This document shows positions 7,498-17,075 of a stretch of 64,000 nt of DNA, one piece after another (the stretch's first letter is position 1; each line of letters opens with the position of its first letter). Source of the stretch: Altererythrobacter sp. ZODW24. GTDB taxonomy: Bacteria > Pseudomonadota > Alphaproteobacteria > Sphingomonadales > Sphingomonadaceae. The stretch spans positions 62,001 through 126,000 of the forward strand of contig NZ_CP031155.1 in NCBI RefSeq assembly GCF_003344885.1, given 5' to 3'. The notes beneath the pieces were generated by a model. It was not told the DNA's origin. It did no database searches and saw only the letters and a program-made list of their open reading frames with translations. The translations under genes were made by a program, and so were the position numbers.

Positions 7498-9584
7498 GCG
7501 ATTTCCTCCTTGAACTCCGAAGCGAAGAAATTCCCGCCCGTATGCAAAAGGGTGCACGGGGCGAGTTGGAAAAGCTGTTCCGCCGCGAGATGGATGCCGC
7601 CGGTGTCTCCATTGGCGAGGTCACCGTCTATTCCACGCCGCGCCGCCTTGCTTTGATTGCGCGCGATCTGCCGCAAGAAACCGAAGCGGTCAGCGAAGAA
7701 GCCAAGGGTCCGCCCGAAGGCGCTCCTGATCAGGCGGTCGACGGGTTCTGCCGCAAGAACGGCGTGACGCGCGACCAATTGGAAGTGCGCGACGTCAAAG
7801 GGCGCAACACATATTTCGCGGTCATCAACAAACCGGGCAGGGCGGTTACAGGCGTTCTCGCCGAAGCCATCCCCGCGATCATCCGCGACTTCTCCTGGCC
7901 CAAGTCGCAGCGCTGGGGCGCGGCATCGATCAGCACGGAAAGCCTGCGTTGGGTTCGGCCACTTTCGGGCATCGTTGCGCTGCTCGGCAATGAAATTGTC
8001 GAATGCGAAGTGCACGGCGTTACGTCCGGCGCAGTCACGCTGGGCCACCGCTTCCACCATTCGGGCGACATTACCATCGGCGGCGCTGACGACTATGCGA
8101 TGAAGCTGCGCGCCGCCCATGTGATCGTGGATCACGAGGAACGCCAAGACATCATCCGCACCGGCGCGGCAAAGGCTGCACAGGATGCGGGCCTTGCGCT
8201 GGTCGAGGATGAAGGTCTGGTGATCGAAAACGCAGGCTTGACCGAATGGCCCGTGCCGCTGCTCGGCCGGTTCGAGGATGATTTCCTCGAAGTGCCGCCT
8301 GAAACGATCCAACTAACCGCCCGCGTGAACCAGAAGTATTTTGTCTGCGAGGATGCCGATGGCAAACTCGCCAACGCCTTCATCTGCACCGCTAATATAG
8401 AAGCAGAAGACCCGGGTGTCGTTGTAGAAGGCAATCGCAGAGTCCTCGCCGCTCGATTGAGTGATGCGAAGTTCTTCTGGGATGTCGACCGCAAGAAGAC
8501 CTTGGCGGACCACGCCGAGGGACTGGCGCGAATTACGTTCCACGAGAAGCTGGGCACGGTTGCCGATAAGGTCGAGCGCGTCGCAAAACTGGCAGAATGG
8601 CTCGCGAGTGAAGGCATTGTGCCTGATTGCGATCCGGCGCTGGCGCGGCACGCTGCAGAACTTTGCAAGGCTGACCTCGTCACCGAAATGGTCGGCGAGT
8701 TTCCCGAACTACAAGGGCTGATGGGCGGCTACTACGCCCGCGCAGAAGGTCTGCCGGATGCCGTCGCTGACGCGATCCGCGATCACTACAAGCCGGTCGG
8801 GCAGGGCGATGATGTGCCAACTGCTCCGATCACTGTCGCAGTGAGTTTGGCGGACAAGTTGGATACCCTCTCTTCGTTCTTTGCAGTTGACGAGAAGCCC
8901 ACTGGATCGAAGGATCCTTTTGCTCTGCGGAGGGCGGCGTTGGGCATGTTGCGACTGATCGAACAAGGCTTGCGGTTCGATTTCGCCAGAGCAACTAGAT
9001 GTGCAACGGGCAATTTGTTTGCACAAAAAGATGCGGCGCTTTCGTCACGTGACTTGGCATTTGATGACGGAGCCGAAGTGACCAGCTTTCTCGTCGACCG
9101 CTTGAAAGTCCAACAACGCGAAGCTGGTGTCCGCCACGACCTTATCGACGCAGTGTTCGCACTCGGCGGCGAGGACGATCTCGTCCGCTTGCTCGCTCGC
9201 GTCCACGCGCTCCAAGCCTTTATGGAAAGCGACGACGGCGCGAACCTCCTTGCGGGTTACAAGCGCGCGGCGAATATCCTCAAAAAGGAAGATTGGTCGG
9301 ACGTGCAGAAAAACTCGCTGTCCTACACGCCCGAACCAGCCGAAAAGGCGCTGATCGACGCGCTCGATGCTGCGGAGCCCAAGGCGGCTGCGTCTATCGA
9401 AAGCGAAGATTTCGGCGCAGCAATGGCGGCCTTGGCCAGCTTGCGCGCGCCGATTGATGCCTTTTTCGAGGATGTGACGGTCAATGATGACGATCAGGAC
9501 AAGCGCGCTGCACGCCTCGGGTTGCTGCTGCGGTTCCGCAATGCAGTCCACACCGTGGCTGATTTCGCCCGGATCGAGGGGTAG
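7494..9584 (+). CDS. glyS: Glycyl-tRNA synthetase beta subunit
   Basis: The 696-residue beta subunit, needed for tRNA-Gly recognition. The ATG at 7494 overlaps the glyQ stop by 4 bp and yields [20 protein letters not shown], the canonical N-terminus; an earlier in-frame ATG at 7431 lies inside glyQ. An HD-like segment contains [15 protein letters not shown] near residue 350. The C-terminus carries the anticodon-binding DALR-type region. Normal length and no defects. Confidence 0.98.
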   Translation: MSDFLLELRSEEIPARMQKGARGELEKLFRREMDAAGVSIGEVTVYSTPRRLALIARDLPQETEAVSEEAKGPPEGAPDQAVDGFCRKNGVTRDQLEVRDVKGRNTYFAVINKPGRAVTGVLAEAIPAIIRDFSWPKSQRWGAASISTESLRWVRPLSGIVALLGNEIVECEVHGVTSGAVTLGHRFHHSGDITIGGADDYAMKLRAAHVIVDHEERQDIIRTGAAKAAQDAGLALVEDEGLVIENAGLTEWPVPLLGRFEDDFLEVPPETIQLTARVNQKYFVCEDADGKLANAFICTANIEAEDPGVVVEGNRRVLAARLSDAKFFWDVDRKKTLADHAEGLARITFHEKLGTVADKVERVAKLAEWLASEGIVPDCDPALARHAAELCKADLVTEMVGEFPELQGLMGGYYARAEGLPDAVADAIRDHYKPVGQGDDVPTAPITVAVSLADKLDTLSSFFAVDEKPTGSKDPFALRRAALGMLRLIEQGLRFDFARATRCATGNLFAQKDAALSSRDLAFDDGAEVTSFLVDRLKVQQREAGVRHDLIDAVFALGGEDDLVRLLARVHALQAFMESDDGANLLAGYKRAANILKKEDWSDVQKNSLSYTPEPAEKALIDALDAAEPKAAASIESEDFGAAMAALASLRAPIDAFFEDVTVNDDDQDKRAARLGLLLRFRNAVHTVADFARIEG

Positions 9585-9644
9585 GGATTTTCATTCCTAT
9601 AACCCTGTCACAAGTGTCACTTTGAAAGAAAAGCGGTCAGTTAG

Positions 9645-12308
9645 ATGAACCAGACAGTCTATCCCTTCGGAGGCGGCGCGCCGCTCGACGATCCCCGCGC
9701 GAAGGACAAGAACGTGACCGGCGGCAAGGGCGCGAACCTGGCTGAAATGGCGAGCATCGGCCTACCGGTTCCTCCCGGCTTCACCATCACGACCGAAGAA
9801 TGCGTGAGCTATCTGGCGGGCGGTTCAGATTTCTCCGACAAATTGCGCAGCGATGTCGCGAGCGCGCTTGAACATATCGAAAAAGCTGTCGGCAAACCCT
9901 TCGGAGACGCGACCAATCCGATGCTCGTTTCGGTCCGCTCCGGCGCGCGCGTTTCCATGCCCGGAATGATGGACACGGTCCTCAATCTTGGCCTCAATGA
10001 TGAGACGGTCGTGGGCCTTGCGAACAGCAGCGGCGATGCCCGTTTCGCTTGGGACAGCTACCGCCGCTTCATCCAGATGTATTCCGATGTCGTCCTCGGC
10101 CTTGACCATGGCGAGTTTGAAGAAGCACTGGAAATCGCAAAGGAAGACAAGGGCTTCTACTCCGATACCGAGATGGAAGCTGAAGACTGGCAAGCGCTGG
10201 TCGGCGAGTTCAAGGCCATTGTCGAGCGTGAGCAGGGCAAGCCGTTCCCGCAGGACGTTTCGGAACAGCTATGGGGTGCCATTGCGGCAGTCTTCGACAG
10301 TTGGGATAGCGATCGCGCCAAGGTCTACCGCCGCCTCAACGGCATCTCCGCCGATTGGGGCACCGCCGTCAATGTGCAGGCGATGGTGTTCGGCAATATG
10401 GGCGAAACCAGCGCTACAGGCGTCGCCTTCACCCGCGACCCGGCAACCGGCGACAAGAGCTATTACGGCGAATGGCTGATCAATGCCCAGGGCGAAGATG
10501 TGGTCGCGGGTATCCGCACACCTCAATATCTGACGCTTGCAGCACGCGAGAAAGCCAACGCCAAGCCGCTCAGTATGGAAGAAGCCATGCCCGAAGCCTA
10601 CGGCGAGCTGGCGCATACGTTCGAACTGCTCGAAGCGCATTACCGCGACATGCAGGACATTGAATTCACGGTGGAGCGAGGCAAGCTGTGGTTGCTGCAA
10701 ACCCGCAGCGGCAAGCGCACAGCGAAGGCGGCGCTGAAGATGGCCGTTGATATGGCCGGCGAAGGTCTGATCGATCAGCGCGAGGCGGTGCTGCGCGTTG
10801 ATCCAATGGCGCTCGATCAGTTGCTTCATCCAACGCTCGATCCCGACGCGGTTCGCGACGTAATGGCGCGCGGTCTGCCTGCTTCGCCCGGCGCCGCTTC
10901 AGGTAAGATCGTGCTTGATGCCGATGCCGCCGAAAGCTGGACCCAGCGCGGCGAGAAGGTCGTATTGGTCCGTGTCGAGACCTCACCAGAAGACATTCAC
11001 GGCATGCACGCCGCAGAGGGCATTCTGACAGCGCGTGGGGGCATGACCAGCCACGCAGCGGTGGTGGCTCGCGGCATGGGTCGTCCTTGCGTTTCGGGCG
11101 CGTCGCAGGTTGTGATCGACATTGGTAGCCGCACGCTGAAGATCGGCCTGAGTGAGCTTAAAGAGGGCGATGTTATCACCCTCGACGGCACCAGCGGCGA
11201 GATCATGCTGGGTGCGGTTGCTACGATTGAGCCTGAGCTGGTCGGCGATTTCGGCGTCATCATGGAATGGGCCGACGCGAACCGCCGGATGAAAGTGCGC
11301 ACCAACGCCGAAACGCCGCAGGACTGCAAAATGGCGCGGCAATTCGGCGCGGAAGGCATTGGACTATGCCGCACCGAACACATGTTCTTCGATGCAGGAC
11401 GTATCACCGCCGTGCGCCAGATGATCCTGGCAGAAGACGAAGCGGGCCGCCGTGAGGCACTCGCGAAGCTGCTGCCAGAACAGCGCAGCGACTTTGCCGC
11501 GATCTTTGAAGTAATGGCTGGGCTGCCATGCACCATTCGCCTGCTCGATCCGCCGTTGCATGAATTCCTGCCCCATGCTGAGGCCGAATTTGCCGAAGTT
11601 GCTGATGCAACGGGCCTGGGTGTCGATCACCTGAAGCGCCGCGCTGCTGAACTGCATGAGTTCAATCCTATGCTTGGCCACCGCGGCTGCCGCCTCGGGA
11701 TCACCTATCCGGAAATCTATGAAATCCAAGCGCGCGCCATCTTTGAAGCGGCTTGCGATGTGGCAGAAGCATCAGGTGAAGCGCCGATCCCGGAGATCAT
11801 GATCCCGCTCGTGGCGACACGCCGCGAACTGACGATCCTAAAGGCGCTGATCGACAAAACCGCTAGCGAAGTATTCGCTGAAAAGGGCCGCGAGCTCGAA
11901 TATCTTGTCGGTACGATGATTGAACTTCCGCGTGCCGCATTGGTCGCTGGCGATATCGCCCATGATGCAGCGTTCTTCTCCTTCGGCACCAATGATCTGA
12001 CGCAAACCACTCTCGGCGTTTCGCGCGACGACGCCGCACGTTTCCTCGCACCCTATGTCGAACGCGGCATCTATCCGCGTGATCCATTCGTTAGCCTAGA
12101 CATTGAAGGTGTCGGCCAGCTGGTGGAATTCGCAGCCGAGCGGGGCAGGGCGACTCGGCCTGAAATCAAACTCGGCATCTGCGGTGAGCATGGCGGCGAT
12201 CCGGCCAGTATCGACTTCTGCGAGCAGCAGAAACTCGACTACGTTTCGGCCTCTCCCTACCGCGTACCGATTGCAAGGTTGGCGGCGGCGCAGGCTGCTT
12301 TACGCTAA
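9645..12308 (+). CDS. ppdK: Pyruvate, phosphate dikinase
   Basis: An 887-residue PPDK interconverting pyruvate, ATP and phosphate with PEP, AMP and pyrophosphate. The N-terminal ATP-grasp domain begins VYPFGGGAPL and contains GGKGANLAEMASIGLPVPPG. The phospho-His swivel domain contains GGMTSHAAVVARGMGRPCV with catalytic His470. The PEP-binding barrel carries GTNDLTQTTLG and the late GICGEHGGDP with its conserved Cys. Full length. It follows glyS by 60 bp. In alphaproteobacteria PPDK links glycolysis and gluconeogenesis. Confidence 0.98.
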   Translation: MNQTVYPFGGGAPLDDPRAKDKNVTGGKGANLAEMASIGLPVPPGFTITTEECVSYLAGGSDFSDKLRSDVASALEHIEKAVGKPFGDATNPMLVSVRSGARVSMPGMMDTVLNLGLNDETVVGLANSSGDARFAWDSYRRFIQMYSDVVLGLDHGEFEEALEIAKEDKGFYSDTEMEAEDWQALVGEFKAIVEREQGKPFPQDVSEQLWGAIAAVFDSWDSDRAKVYRRLNGISADWGTAVNVQAMVFGNMGETSATGVAFTRDPATGDKSYYGEWLINAQGEDVVAGIRTPQYLTLAAREKANAKPLSMEEAMPEAYGELAHTFELLEAHYRDMQDIEFTVERGKLWLLQTRSGKRTAKAALKMAVDMAGEGLIDQREAVLRVDPMALDQLLHPTLDPDAVRDVMARGLPASPGAASGKIVLDADAAESWTQRGEKVVLVRVETSPEDIHGMHAAEGILTARGGMTSHAAVVARGMGRPCVSGASQVVIDIGSRTLKIGLSELKEGDVITLDGTSGEIMLGAVATIEPELVGDFGVIMEWADANRRMKVRTNAETPQDCKMARQFGAEGIGLCRTEHMFFDAGRITAVRQMILAEDEAGRREALAKLLPEQRSDFAAIFEVMAGLPCTIRLLDPPLHEFLPHAEAEFAEVADATGLGVDHLKRRAAELHEFNPMLGHRGCRLGITYPEIYEIQARAIFEAACDVAEASGEAPIPEIMIPLVATRRELTILKALIDKTASEVFAEKGRELEYLVGTMIELPRAALVAGDIAHDAAFFSFGTNDLTQTTLGVSRDDAARFLAPYVERGIYPRDPFVSLDIEGVGQLVEFAAERGRATRPEIKLGICGEHGGDPASIDFCEQQKLDYVSASPYRVPIARLAAAQAALR

Positions 12309-13075
12309 GATTTCCAGCCGCTTAAAGTGATTATCTCGAAGCGTTCGGCGACCTTACCATCGGCGTCAGCGTTGGCGGCAAAAGCCTGCTGCGCTATGCG
12401 GTAGGCAAAGCGATCCAGTGACGCAGCTCGGTTCTTCAAGGCGTTGCCGAGCCCTTGTTCGCGCAAGTCACTGATGAGCCGTTCGAGCGATCCAAAGCGC
12501 ACATCGACAGAGTGGCCATCGACTACCTGTTTGGAAAAGCCCGCACGTTGCATCAGTTCGGCCCCGGCGCGCACATCAACCATTGGATGCATTCGCGCCG
12601 CTGGCCTGTCGCCATCGGCTTGCAGCAGCGCGCCGCGCAAGTTCTGGAGGCTCCCCGCGCCGACAATGTTGCCGATGAAGAATCCACCGGGCGCAAGCGC
12701 TTCGCGAATATGGATCAGTGCTCCAGGTAAATCGTTGACGGTGTCGAGCGTACCGAAGCTGGCAATCAAGTCGAAGTCTCGCGCGGGGAAGGGTAGGCCC
12801 TCCTCAAGTTCCAGCGCACCGCCAATTCCAGCGGGATCAGCTGCGACCACTTCTGCGCCGGTCAACGACTTGGCAAAACCACCAGTCCAGTCGCCAATTA
12901 CTAAGGCAAACTTCGGGTCCAAGTGCATGAAATCGAGCCGGTCGATGGCATCTTCGACCATATCATCTAGCACATAGCGCGCCGCGTCATCGCACTGCTG
13001 CAAAGCATGCATTCGCTCACGATTTGTGCGGCGGCGTGCGGCACTGAAAATCTGCGGAGGGGTCTTTGCTTCCAT
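12305..13075 (-). CDS. BioC-like SAM-dependent methyltransferase (NDUFAF5-related)
   Basis: A 256-residue class I methyltransferase. The ATG at 13075 gives MEAKTPPQIFSAARRRTNRE, resembling alphaproteobacterial BioC-like proteins; the upstream frame is not conserved-looking. The SAM-binding loop is around FALVIGDWTGG, followed by motif FDLIASFGTLDTVNDLPGAL and APGGFFIGNIVG. Relatives include malonyl-ACP methyltransferase BioC and the complex I assembly factor NDUFAF5; which role applies cannot be decided. Its 3' end overlaps the ppdK stop by 4 bp, convergently. It is divergent from comF. Confidence 0.85.
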   Translation of the reverse strand: MEAKTPPQIFSAARRRTNRERMHALQQCDDAARYVLDDMVEDAIDRLDFMHLDPKFALVIGDWTGGFAKSLTGAEVVAADPAGIGGALELEEGLPFPARDFDLIASFGTLDTVNDLPGALIHIREALAPGGFFIGNIVGAGSLQNLRGALLQADGDRPAARMHPMVDVRAGAELMQRAGFSKQVVDGHSVDVRFGSLERLISDLREQGLGNALKNRAASLDRFAYRIAQQAFAANADADGKVAERFEIITLSGWKS

Positions 13076-13122
13076 AGCTTTAAGCCCTGCCGCGCTTGCC
13101 GCCGGTGCGCAAGTCGGCCAGC

Positions 13123-13863
13123 ATGGCAATCATGAGCCTTTCCGAAGCGGTCGCACCGGTCGTGGATCTTATTTACCCACCGCGCTGCCCCCTTTGCGGG
13201 GACGGTTTGGCGGCGCAGACAGGGCTATGCAGTGATTGCTGGTCACAGTTGGTGATCCCGGGCAATCCCGCTTGCGACAGTTGCCAGCGGCCATTTGCAG
13301 ACGGCATCGGGCAAGATCAGGCCATTTGTGGGCCCTGTTTGGCAGATCCTCCGGTGCATGACGGGATTGCTGCAGGAACGCTCTATAACGATCCCTCGCG
13401 CAAACTGATCCTGTCATTCAAGCACGGCCGGCGGATCGCTTTGGCGCCAATGCTGGCGCGCTTGATGGCTGCGCGTTTGCCTGACCTTGAGGGTGAATGG
13501 TTGATCATTCCGGTGCCGCTGCATCGCTGGCGCATATGGAAACGCGGTTTCAATCAAGCGGCGATGCTTGCCACTGAGATAGGCAAGCTGAAGGGCGCGG
13601 CAGTTTGTCTCGACGGGCTAGTTCGGTTGAAGAAGACGCCATCTCTCGGCGGGTTGGGCAAGAAAGCCCGGGCAAAGGCGTTGGCAGGCGCAATCGGAGT
13701 GAATCCAAGACGCCGCGAATCCCTTAGCGGAAGGCAGGTCATCCTCGTCGACGACGTTATGACCAGCGGTGCGACCAGTAACGCTTGTGTGAAGGCGCTC
13801 AAGAAAGCCGGAGCGAGCAAAGTCATTGTAGCCTGCTTCGCGAGGGTAACGGATCAGGTCTAA
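13123..13863 (+). CDS. ComF family phosphoribosyltransferase-like protein
   Basis: A 246-residue ComF-type protein. An N-terminal zinc-finger-like region has paired cysteines (CPLCGDG, CSDCW, CDSCQRPF, CGPC). The C-terminal PRTase domain has the PRPP loop VILVDDVMTSGATSNAC near residue 212. ComF is needed for DNA uptake in naturally competent bacteria; in others the role is unclear. Start candidates are ATG 13123 (MAIMSLSEA) and 13132. It is divergent from the methyltransferase and is followed by a 401-bp gap. Confidence 0.92.
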   Translation: MAIMSLSEAVAPVVDLIYPPRCPLCGDGLAAQTGLCSDCWSQLVIPGNPACDSCQRPFADGIGQDQAICGPCLADPPVHDGIAAGTLYNDPSRKLILSFKHGRRIALAPMLARLMAARLPDLEGEWLIIPVPLHRWRIWKRGFNQAAMLATEIGKLKGAAVCLDGLVRLKKTPSLGGLGKKARAKALAGAIGVNPRRRESLSGRQVILVDDVMTSGATSNACVKALKKAGASKVIVACFARVTDQV

Positions 13864-13892
13864 GCTTAGTATCCGCGCCTTGGCCAAACGCC

Positions 13893-14140
13893 AGAAACAG
13901 AAACGCCCGAGGCCGAAGCCCCGGGCGTAACGTGACGAAATCAAATGGATCCACCTTGCGGTTTACGACATCACTCCCCCAAGCGGTGCCGGGATCCTAT
14001 CCCATATTTCCGTCCCGGGCGCGCCAGATTTTGCAATCGGCTGCTAGCCCAGTCCCCTGAACCTCGGCGCTCTTATTGACGCCGTTTGTCTAGTGGCGCT
14101 TTCCCTTTCGGAAAACCGAAACTCTCAATCTCACCGCACT
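13893..14140 (-). ncRNA. Candidate structured small RNA
   Basis: A possible minus-strand transcript of about 245 nt. A promoter-like ATGGTT-N17-GATAAT precedes it (near 14145-14175) and a strong UUCG-loop terminator ends it (13903-13928 plus a T-rich tail). Nested inverted repeats lie between. It does not match signal recognition particle RNA, RNase P RNA or tmRNA by eye. The opposite strand holds GCCCAGTCCCCTGAACC, resembling a 6S RNA segment, so the strand and identity are uncertain. Confidence 0.3.
13903..13928 (-). terminator. UUCG-loop intrinsic terminator
   Basis: On the minus strand ACGCCCGGGGC, loop TTCG and GCCTCGGGCGT form an 11-bp stem with one G-T wobble, followed by TTTCTGTTTC. 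There is no T-tract on the plus side, so it terminates minus-strand transcription. No annotated minus-strand gene ends here, which is why a small RNA is suspected upstream of it. Confidence 0.75.
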
Positions 14141-14264
14141 GCCGATTATCCTAGAACGAATTGTTACAACCATAGATTTTCGGTCGGTATTGTGGTTATC
14201 CTGCAACAAAATCGCAGCCTGCATTATGACTATGCCGGCATCAGGAAACAGGCTGAAACACTCC

Positions 14265-14636
14265 ATGCAAGACGACATAAAATTGCGCCGTGAAACCGGG
14301 GCCGAGTTTCTTCCTAAATTCGATGATAAGGGTTTGATTACTGCTGTTGTTCAAGACGCCGGGAGCAAAGATATTCTGATGCTCGCCCATATGAATGTAG
14401 AGGCGCTGGAGAAGACTCAAGCGACCGGTATCGCGCACTTTTATTCGCGGTCACGGGCGCAGCTGTGGATGAAGGGTGAGACTTCGGGAAACACATTGTC
14501 AGTCCAGCAGATCTTGGTCGACTGCGATCAGGATGCGTTGATTTTGCTCTGCGATCCGGCCGGGCCAGCATGCCACACAGGCGCGGTGAGCTGTTTTTAT
14601 CGCGCGCTGGATGGAGATTTTTTAACCCGAATCTAG
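14265..14636 (+). CDS. hisI: Phosphoribosyl-AMP cyclohydrolase
   Basis: A 123-residue HisI that opens the purine ring of phosphoribosyl-AMP in the third step of histidine synthesis. The ATG at 14265 gives [20 protein letters not shown]; the frame further upstream is not family-like. Conserved motifs are [26 protein letters not shown] and the metal-binding [10 protein letters not shown] with later Cys in PACHTG. It is the stand-alone form, not fused to HisE. No other histidine genes are in the window. Confidence 0.96.
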   Translation: MQDDIKLRRETGAEFLPKFDDKGLITAVVQDAGSKDILMLAHMNVEALEKTQATGIAHFYSRSRAQLWMKGETSGNTLSVQQILVDCDQDALILLCDPAGPACHTGAVSCFYRALDGDFLTRI

Positions 14637-14638
14637 AA

Positions 14639-14667
14639 TTGACCTTTACGTTAAGGTGAGCTATAGA
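14639..14667 (+). promoter_or_regulatory. MerR-type promoter with dyad in the spacer
   Basis: TTGACC (14639-14644) and TATAGA (14662-14667) or TAGAAT (14664-14669) are spaced 17 or 19 bp. The spacer holds CCTTTACGTTAAGG (14643-14656), an imperfect dyad with two mismatches centred on ACGT. Long spacers with a central dyad are typical of MerR-regulated promoters, and LiuR-like sites are of the TTTACGTTAACGTAAA kind. The next gene encodes a MerR protein, so autoregulation is likely. Confidence 0.55.
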
Positions 14668-14685
14668 ATCGGCGTGACCCAAACA

Positions 14686-15141
14686 ATGAACAAGTCCGCC
14701 CCAGAGGCCCCCAGCACCCGTTCCGGTGCTCATTCGGGCGCCCATATCAATCGCCCCGATGCGCAGGAGCGTGAAAAATACACGATCTCTGACCTCACCC
14801 GCGAATTCGACGTGACCGCACGTGCGCTTCGTTTCTACGAGGATGAAGGTCTGATCGCACCGGCCCGCGCCGGATTGCAGCGCATATATTCCATGCGCGA
14901 CCGTGCGCGGCTTGCATGGATCATGCGGGCAAAGAACGTTGGCTTCAGCCTGACAGAAATCAAGGAAATGATTGATCTCTATGATCTGGGTGATGGCCGG
15001 GTCGAACAGCGCCGCGTCACAATAGAACGCTGCCGTGCCCACGTTGCTAAGCTGAAACAGCAGCGCGAAGATATCGACTCGTCGATTACCGAGCTGAGCG
15101 AATTCATTGAACATATCGAAACTCTGGATCTGCCGCGCTGA
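14686..15141 (+). CDS. MerR-family transcriptional regulator (LiuR-like)
   Basis: A 151-residue MerR regulator. A disordered N-terminal arm of about 30 residues precedes the winged helix-turn-helix YTISDLTREFDVTARALRFY with EDEGLIAPARAG. A C-terminal coiled coil runs through VEQRRVTIERCRAHVAKLKQ. The metal-binding cysteines of metal sensors are absent. LiuR-type relatives control branched-chain amino acid and acyl-CoA degradation, and the next gene is an acyl-CoA dehydrogenase, which fits. The ATG at 14686 was preferred to the GTG at 14656 because the promoter elements lie between them. Confidence 0.9.
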   Translation: MNKSAPEAPSTRSGAHSGAHINRPDAQEREKYTISDLTREFDVTARALRFYEDEGLIAPARAGLQRIYSMRDRARLAWIMRAKNVGFSLTEIKEMIDLYDLGDGRVEQRRVTIERCRAHVAKLKQQREDIDSSITELSEFIEHIETLDLPR

Positions 15142-15177
15142 TCGCAGCGGTCCAAACTTCAACCAAGGAACTAATTC

Positions 15178-16980
15178 ATGCCCACCTATAAGGCTCCCGT
15201 CCGCGATGCCCGCTTCATCCTCAATGAAGTGCTGAACCTTGAAAGCTACGGCAATCTGCCGGGTTTCGAGAGCGCTTCGGCTGACATCGTTGACGCCGTT
15301 CTGGAAGAGGGCGGCAAGTTCACCGCCGAAGTCCTGTTCCCGCTCAACGCTGTAGGCGATCAAGAAGGCTGCACACGCCACGAAGATGGTTCGGTCACAA
15401 CGCCATCCGGCTTCAAGGAAGCATTTGAACAGTTCAAAGAAGCGGGCTGGGGCACATTGTCTGCTCCTGAAGAATTTGGCGGGCAGGGTATGCCGCACGC
15501 TATCGGCTTCGTGATGGAAGAGTTCATGGCGTCATCCAATCAGGCGTTCGGCATGTATCCCGGCCTGACTAACGGCGCGGTATCCGCAATCCTTGCCAAA
15601 GGTTCGCAAGAGCAGAAGGAAACTTACGCGCCGAAGATGATTTCCGGCCAGTGGACTGGCACGATGAACCTGACCGAGCCGCATTGCGGCACCGATCTGG
15701 GTCTCATCCGCACCAAAGCCGTTCCGCAAGCTGACGGGTCTTATGCCATTACCGGCATGAAGATTTTCATTAGCTCCGGCGAGCATGACATGGCGGAAAA
15801 CATCATCCACCTCGTCCTTGCCAAGACACCCGGCGCCCCGGAATCCTCGAAGGGCATCTCGCTCTTCATCGTACCGAAGTTCCTGCTCGACGAAGATGAG
15901 AACCCCAGCGAACGCAACGGCGTTTCATGCGGTTCGATCGAACATAAGATGGGTATCCACGGCAATTCGACCTGCGTCATGAATTATGACGATGCGATCG
16001 GTTACATGGTCGGTGAAGAGAACAAGGGCCTCGCCGCCATGTTCATCATGATGAATGCAGCCCGTTTGGGCGTTGGTATTCAGGGTCTGAGCCAAGCGGA
16101 AGTCGCTTACCAGAATGCAGTCGAATATGCCGGTGATCGCCGTCAGGGCCGCGCCTTGACTGGACCCGCCGAACCTGAAGAAAAGGCAGACACGCTGTTC
16201 GTCCACCCTGACATTCGCCGGATGCTGATGGATGCCAAGGCGTTCAACGAAGGTATGCGCGCGCTTTGCATCTGGGGCGCTTTGCAGGTCGATCTGAGCC
16301 ACAAGGCCGCGACCGAGGAAGAACGCGAAACCGCCGACGATATCATCGGTTTGCTCACGCCAGTCATCAAGGGTTACGGCACCGATAAGGGCTATGACAT
16401 CGCCACCAACATGCAGCAGGTCTATGGCGGCCATGGCTACATCGAAGAATGGGGCATGTCGCAATATGTCCGCGATGCCCGAATCGCGATGATCTATGAA
16501 GGTGCCAACGGCGTGCAAGCCATGGACCTTTGCGGGCGCAAGCTAGCCCAGCATGGCGGCCGCGCCGTGCAGGCGTTCTTCAAAGTCGTCGACGAGGAAT
16601 GCGCCGCAGCGAAGAACGTACCTGAGCTGACCGAATTCGCCGAGCGTATTGAGAAGTCGAACGGCGAACTGAAGGCAGCCACCATGTGGTTCATGCAAAA
16701 CGCGATGGCGAACCCCAACCACCTCGGTGCCGGAGCGCATCATTACATGCATATGATGGGCATCGTTGCTCTTGGTATGATGTGGTTGCGGATGGGCCAG
16801 ACAGCGGCTGCGGCTCTGAAGAGCGGCACCGAAGACAAGGCGTTCTACGAAGGCAAGCTGACAACAGCACGTTACTTCAGTGAGCGTTTCACACCAGACG
16901 TCGGCGCACTGCGCCGCAAGATCGAAACTGGCGGCGACGCGATGATGGAACTACCTGCCGAGGCTTTTGCTACAGCATAA
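15178..16980 (+). CDS. Acyl-CoA dehydrogenase, long form with C-terminal domain
   Basis: A 600-residue flavin-dependent acyl-CoA dehydrogenase introducing the alpha-beta double bond in fatty acyl-CoAs. Signatures are MNLTEPHCGTDLGLIRTKA, ITGMKIFISSGEHD, and QVYGGHGYIEEWGMSQYVRD followed by IAMIYEGANGVQ, whose Glu is the probable catalytic base. An N-terminal extension (YKAPVRDARFILNEVL) and an extra C-terminal helical domain mark the approximately 600-residue subfamily. It lies 36 bp after the MerR regulator, likely its target. Chain-length preference cannot be told. Confidence 0.95.
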   Translation: MPTYKAPVRDARFILNEVLNLESYGNLPGFESASADIVDAVLEEGGKFTAEVLFPLNAVGDQEGCTRHEDGSVTTPSGFKEAFEQFKEAGWGTLSAPEEFGGQGMPHAIGFVMEEFMASSNQAFGMYPGLTNGAVSAILAKGSQEQKETYAPKMISGQWTGTMNLTEPHCGTDLGLIRTKAVPQADGSYAITGMKIFISSGEHDMAENIIHLVLAKTPGAPESSKGISLFIVPKFLLDEDENPSERNGVSCGSIEHKMGIHGNSTCVMNYDDAIGYMVGEENKGLAAMFIMMNAARLGVGIQGLSQAEVAYQNAVEYAGDRRQGRALTGPAEPEEKADTLFVHPDIRRMLMDAKAFNEGMRALCIWGALQVDLSHKAATEEERETADDIIGLLTPVIKGYGTDKGYDIATNMQQVYGGHGYIEEWGMSQYVRDARIAMIYEGANGVQAMDLCGRKLAQHGGRAVQAFFKVVDEECAAAKNVPELTEFAERIEKSNGELKAATMWFMQNAMANPNHLGAGAHHYMHMMGIVALGMMWLRMGQTAAAALKSGTEDKAFYEGKLTTARYFSERFTPDVGALRRKIETGGDAMMELPAEAFATA

Positions 16981-17005
16981 AAAAGAGCGACATCGGGCAA
17001 ACAAG

Positions 17006-17037
17006 AACGGGCCGGAGGATCGATCCTCCGGCCCGTT
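17006..17037. terminator. Perfect 32-bp palindromic bidirectional terminator
   Basis: The arms 17006-17021 and 17022-17037 are exact reverse complements (AACGGGCCGGAGGATC and its complement). The plus side is followed by TATTTGTTGG. It lies between the convergent acyl-CoA dehydrogenase and cysK genes and would serve both. Confidence 0.85.
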
Positions 17038-17075
17038 TATTTGTTGGTCAGTCACACTTGTGAGCGGTGACTCAC

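Larger units (their letters stand above)
13864..14264. other. 401-bp intergenic region with several inverted repeats
   Basis: No convincing protein gene is present; two 60-65-codon frames on opposite strands have no recognisable features. Structures seen: a minus-strand terminator (13903-13928), a hairpin closed by GGATCC arms (13947-13952 with 13992-13997), a 7-bp pair AATCGGC/GCCGATT (14035-14041 with 14141-14147), CGGCG/CGCCG arms (14064-14083), and TTTCGG-AAAA-CCGAAA (14106-14121). Such density suggests a structured RNA, most likely on the minus strand because of the terminator. Confidence 0.6.

Noticed and set aside
14046-14062. GCCCAGTCCCCTGAACC resembling the 5' part of 6S RNA
   Set aside because: The match is short, the following sequence does not build the 6S bubble and 3' strand convincingly, and the typical zapA/ygfA neighbours are missing. 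Kept only as an alternative for the candidate RNA.
14093-14293. Small proteins of 60-66 codons on both strands before hisI
   Set aside because: They overlap each other and the hisI start, lack ribosome-binding sites and show no recognisable features.
14338-15498. A 386-codon open frame on the minus strand across hisI, the MerR gene and the acyl-CoA dehydrogenase
   Set aside because: It spans three confidently identified plus-strand genes, has no recognisable motif and is explained by the high-GC third-position pattern of the real genes.
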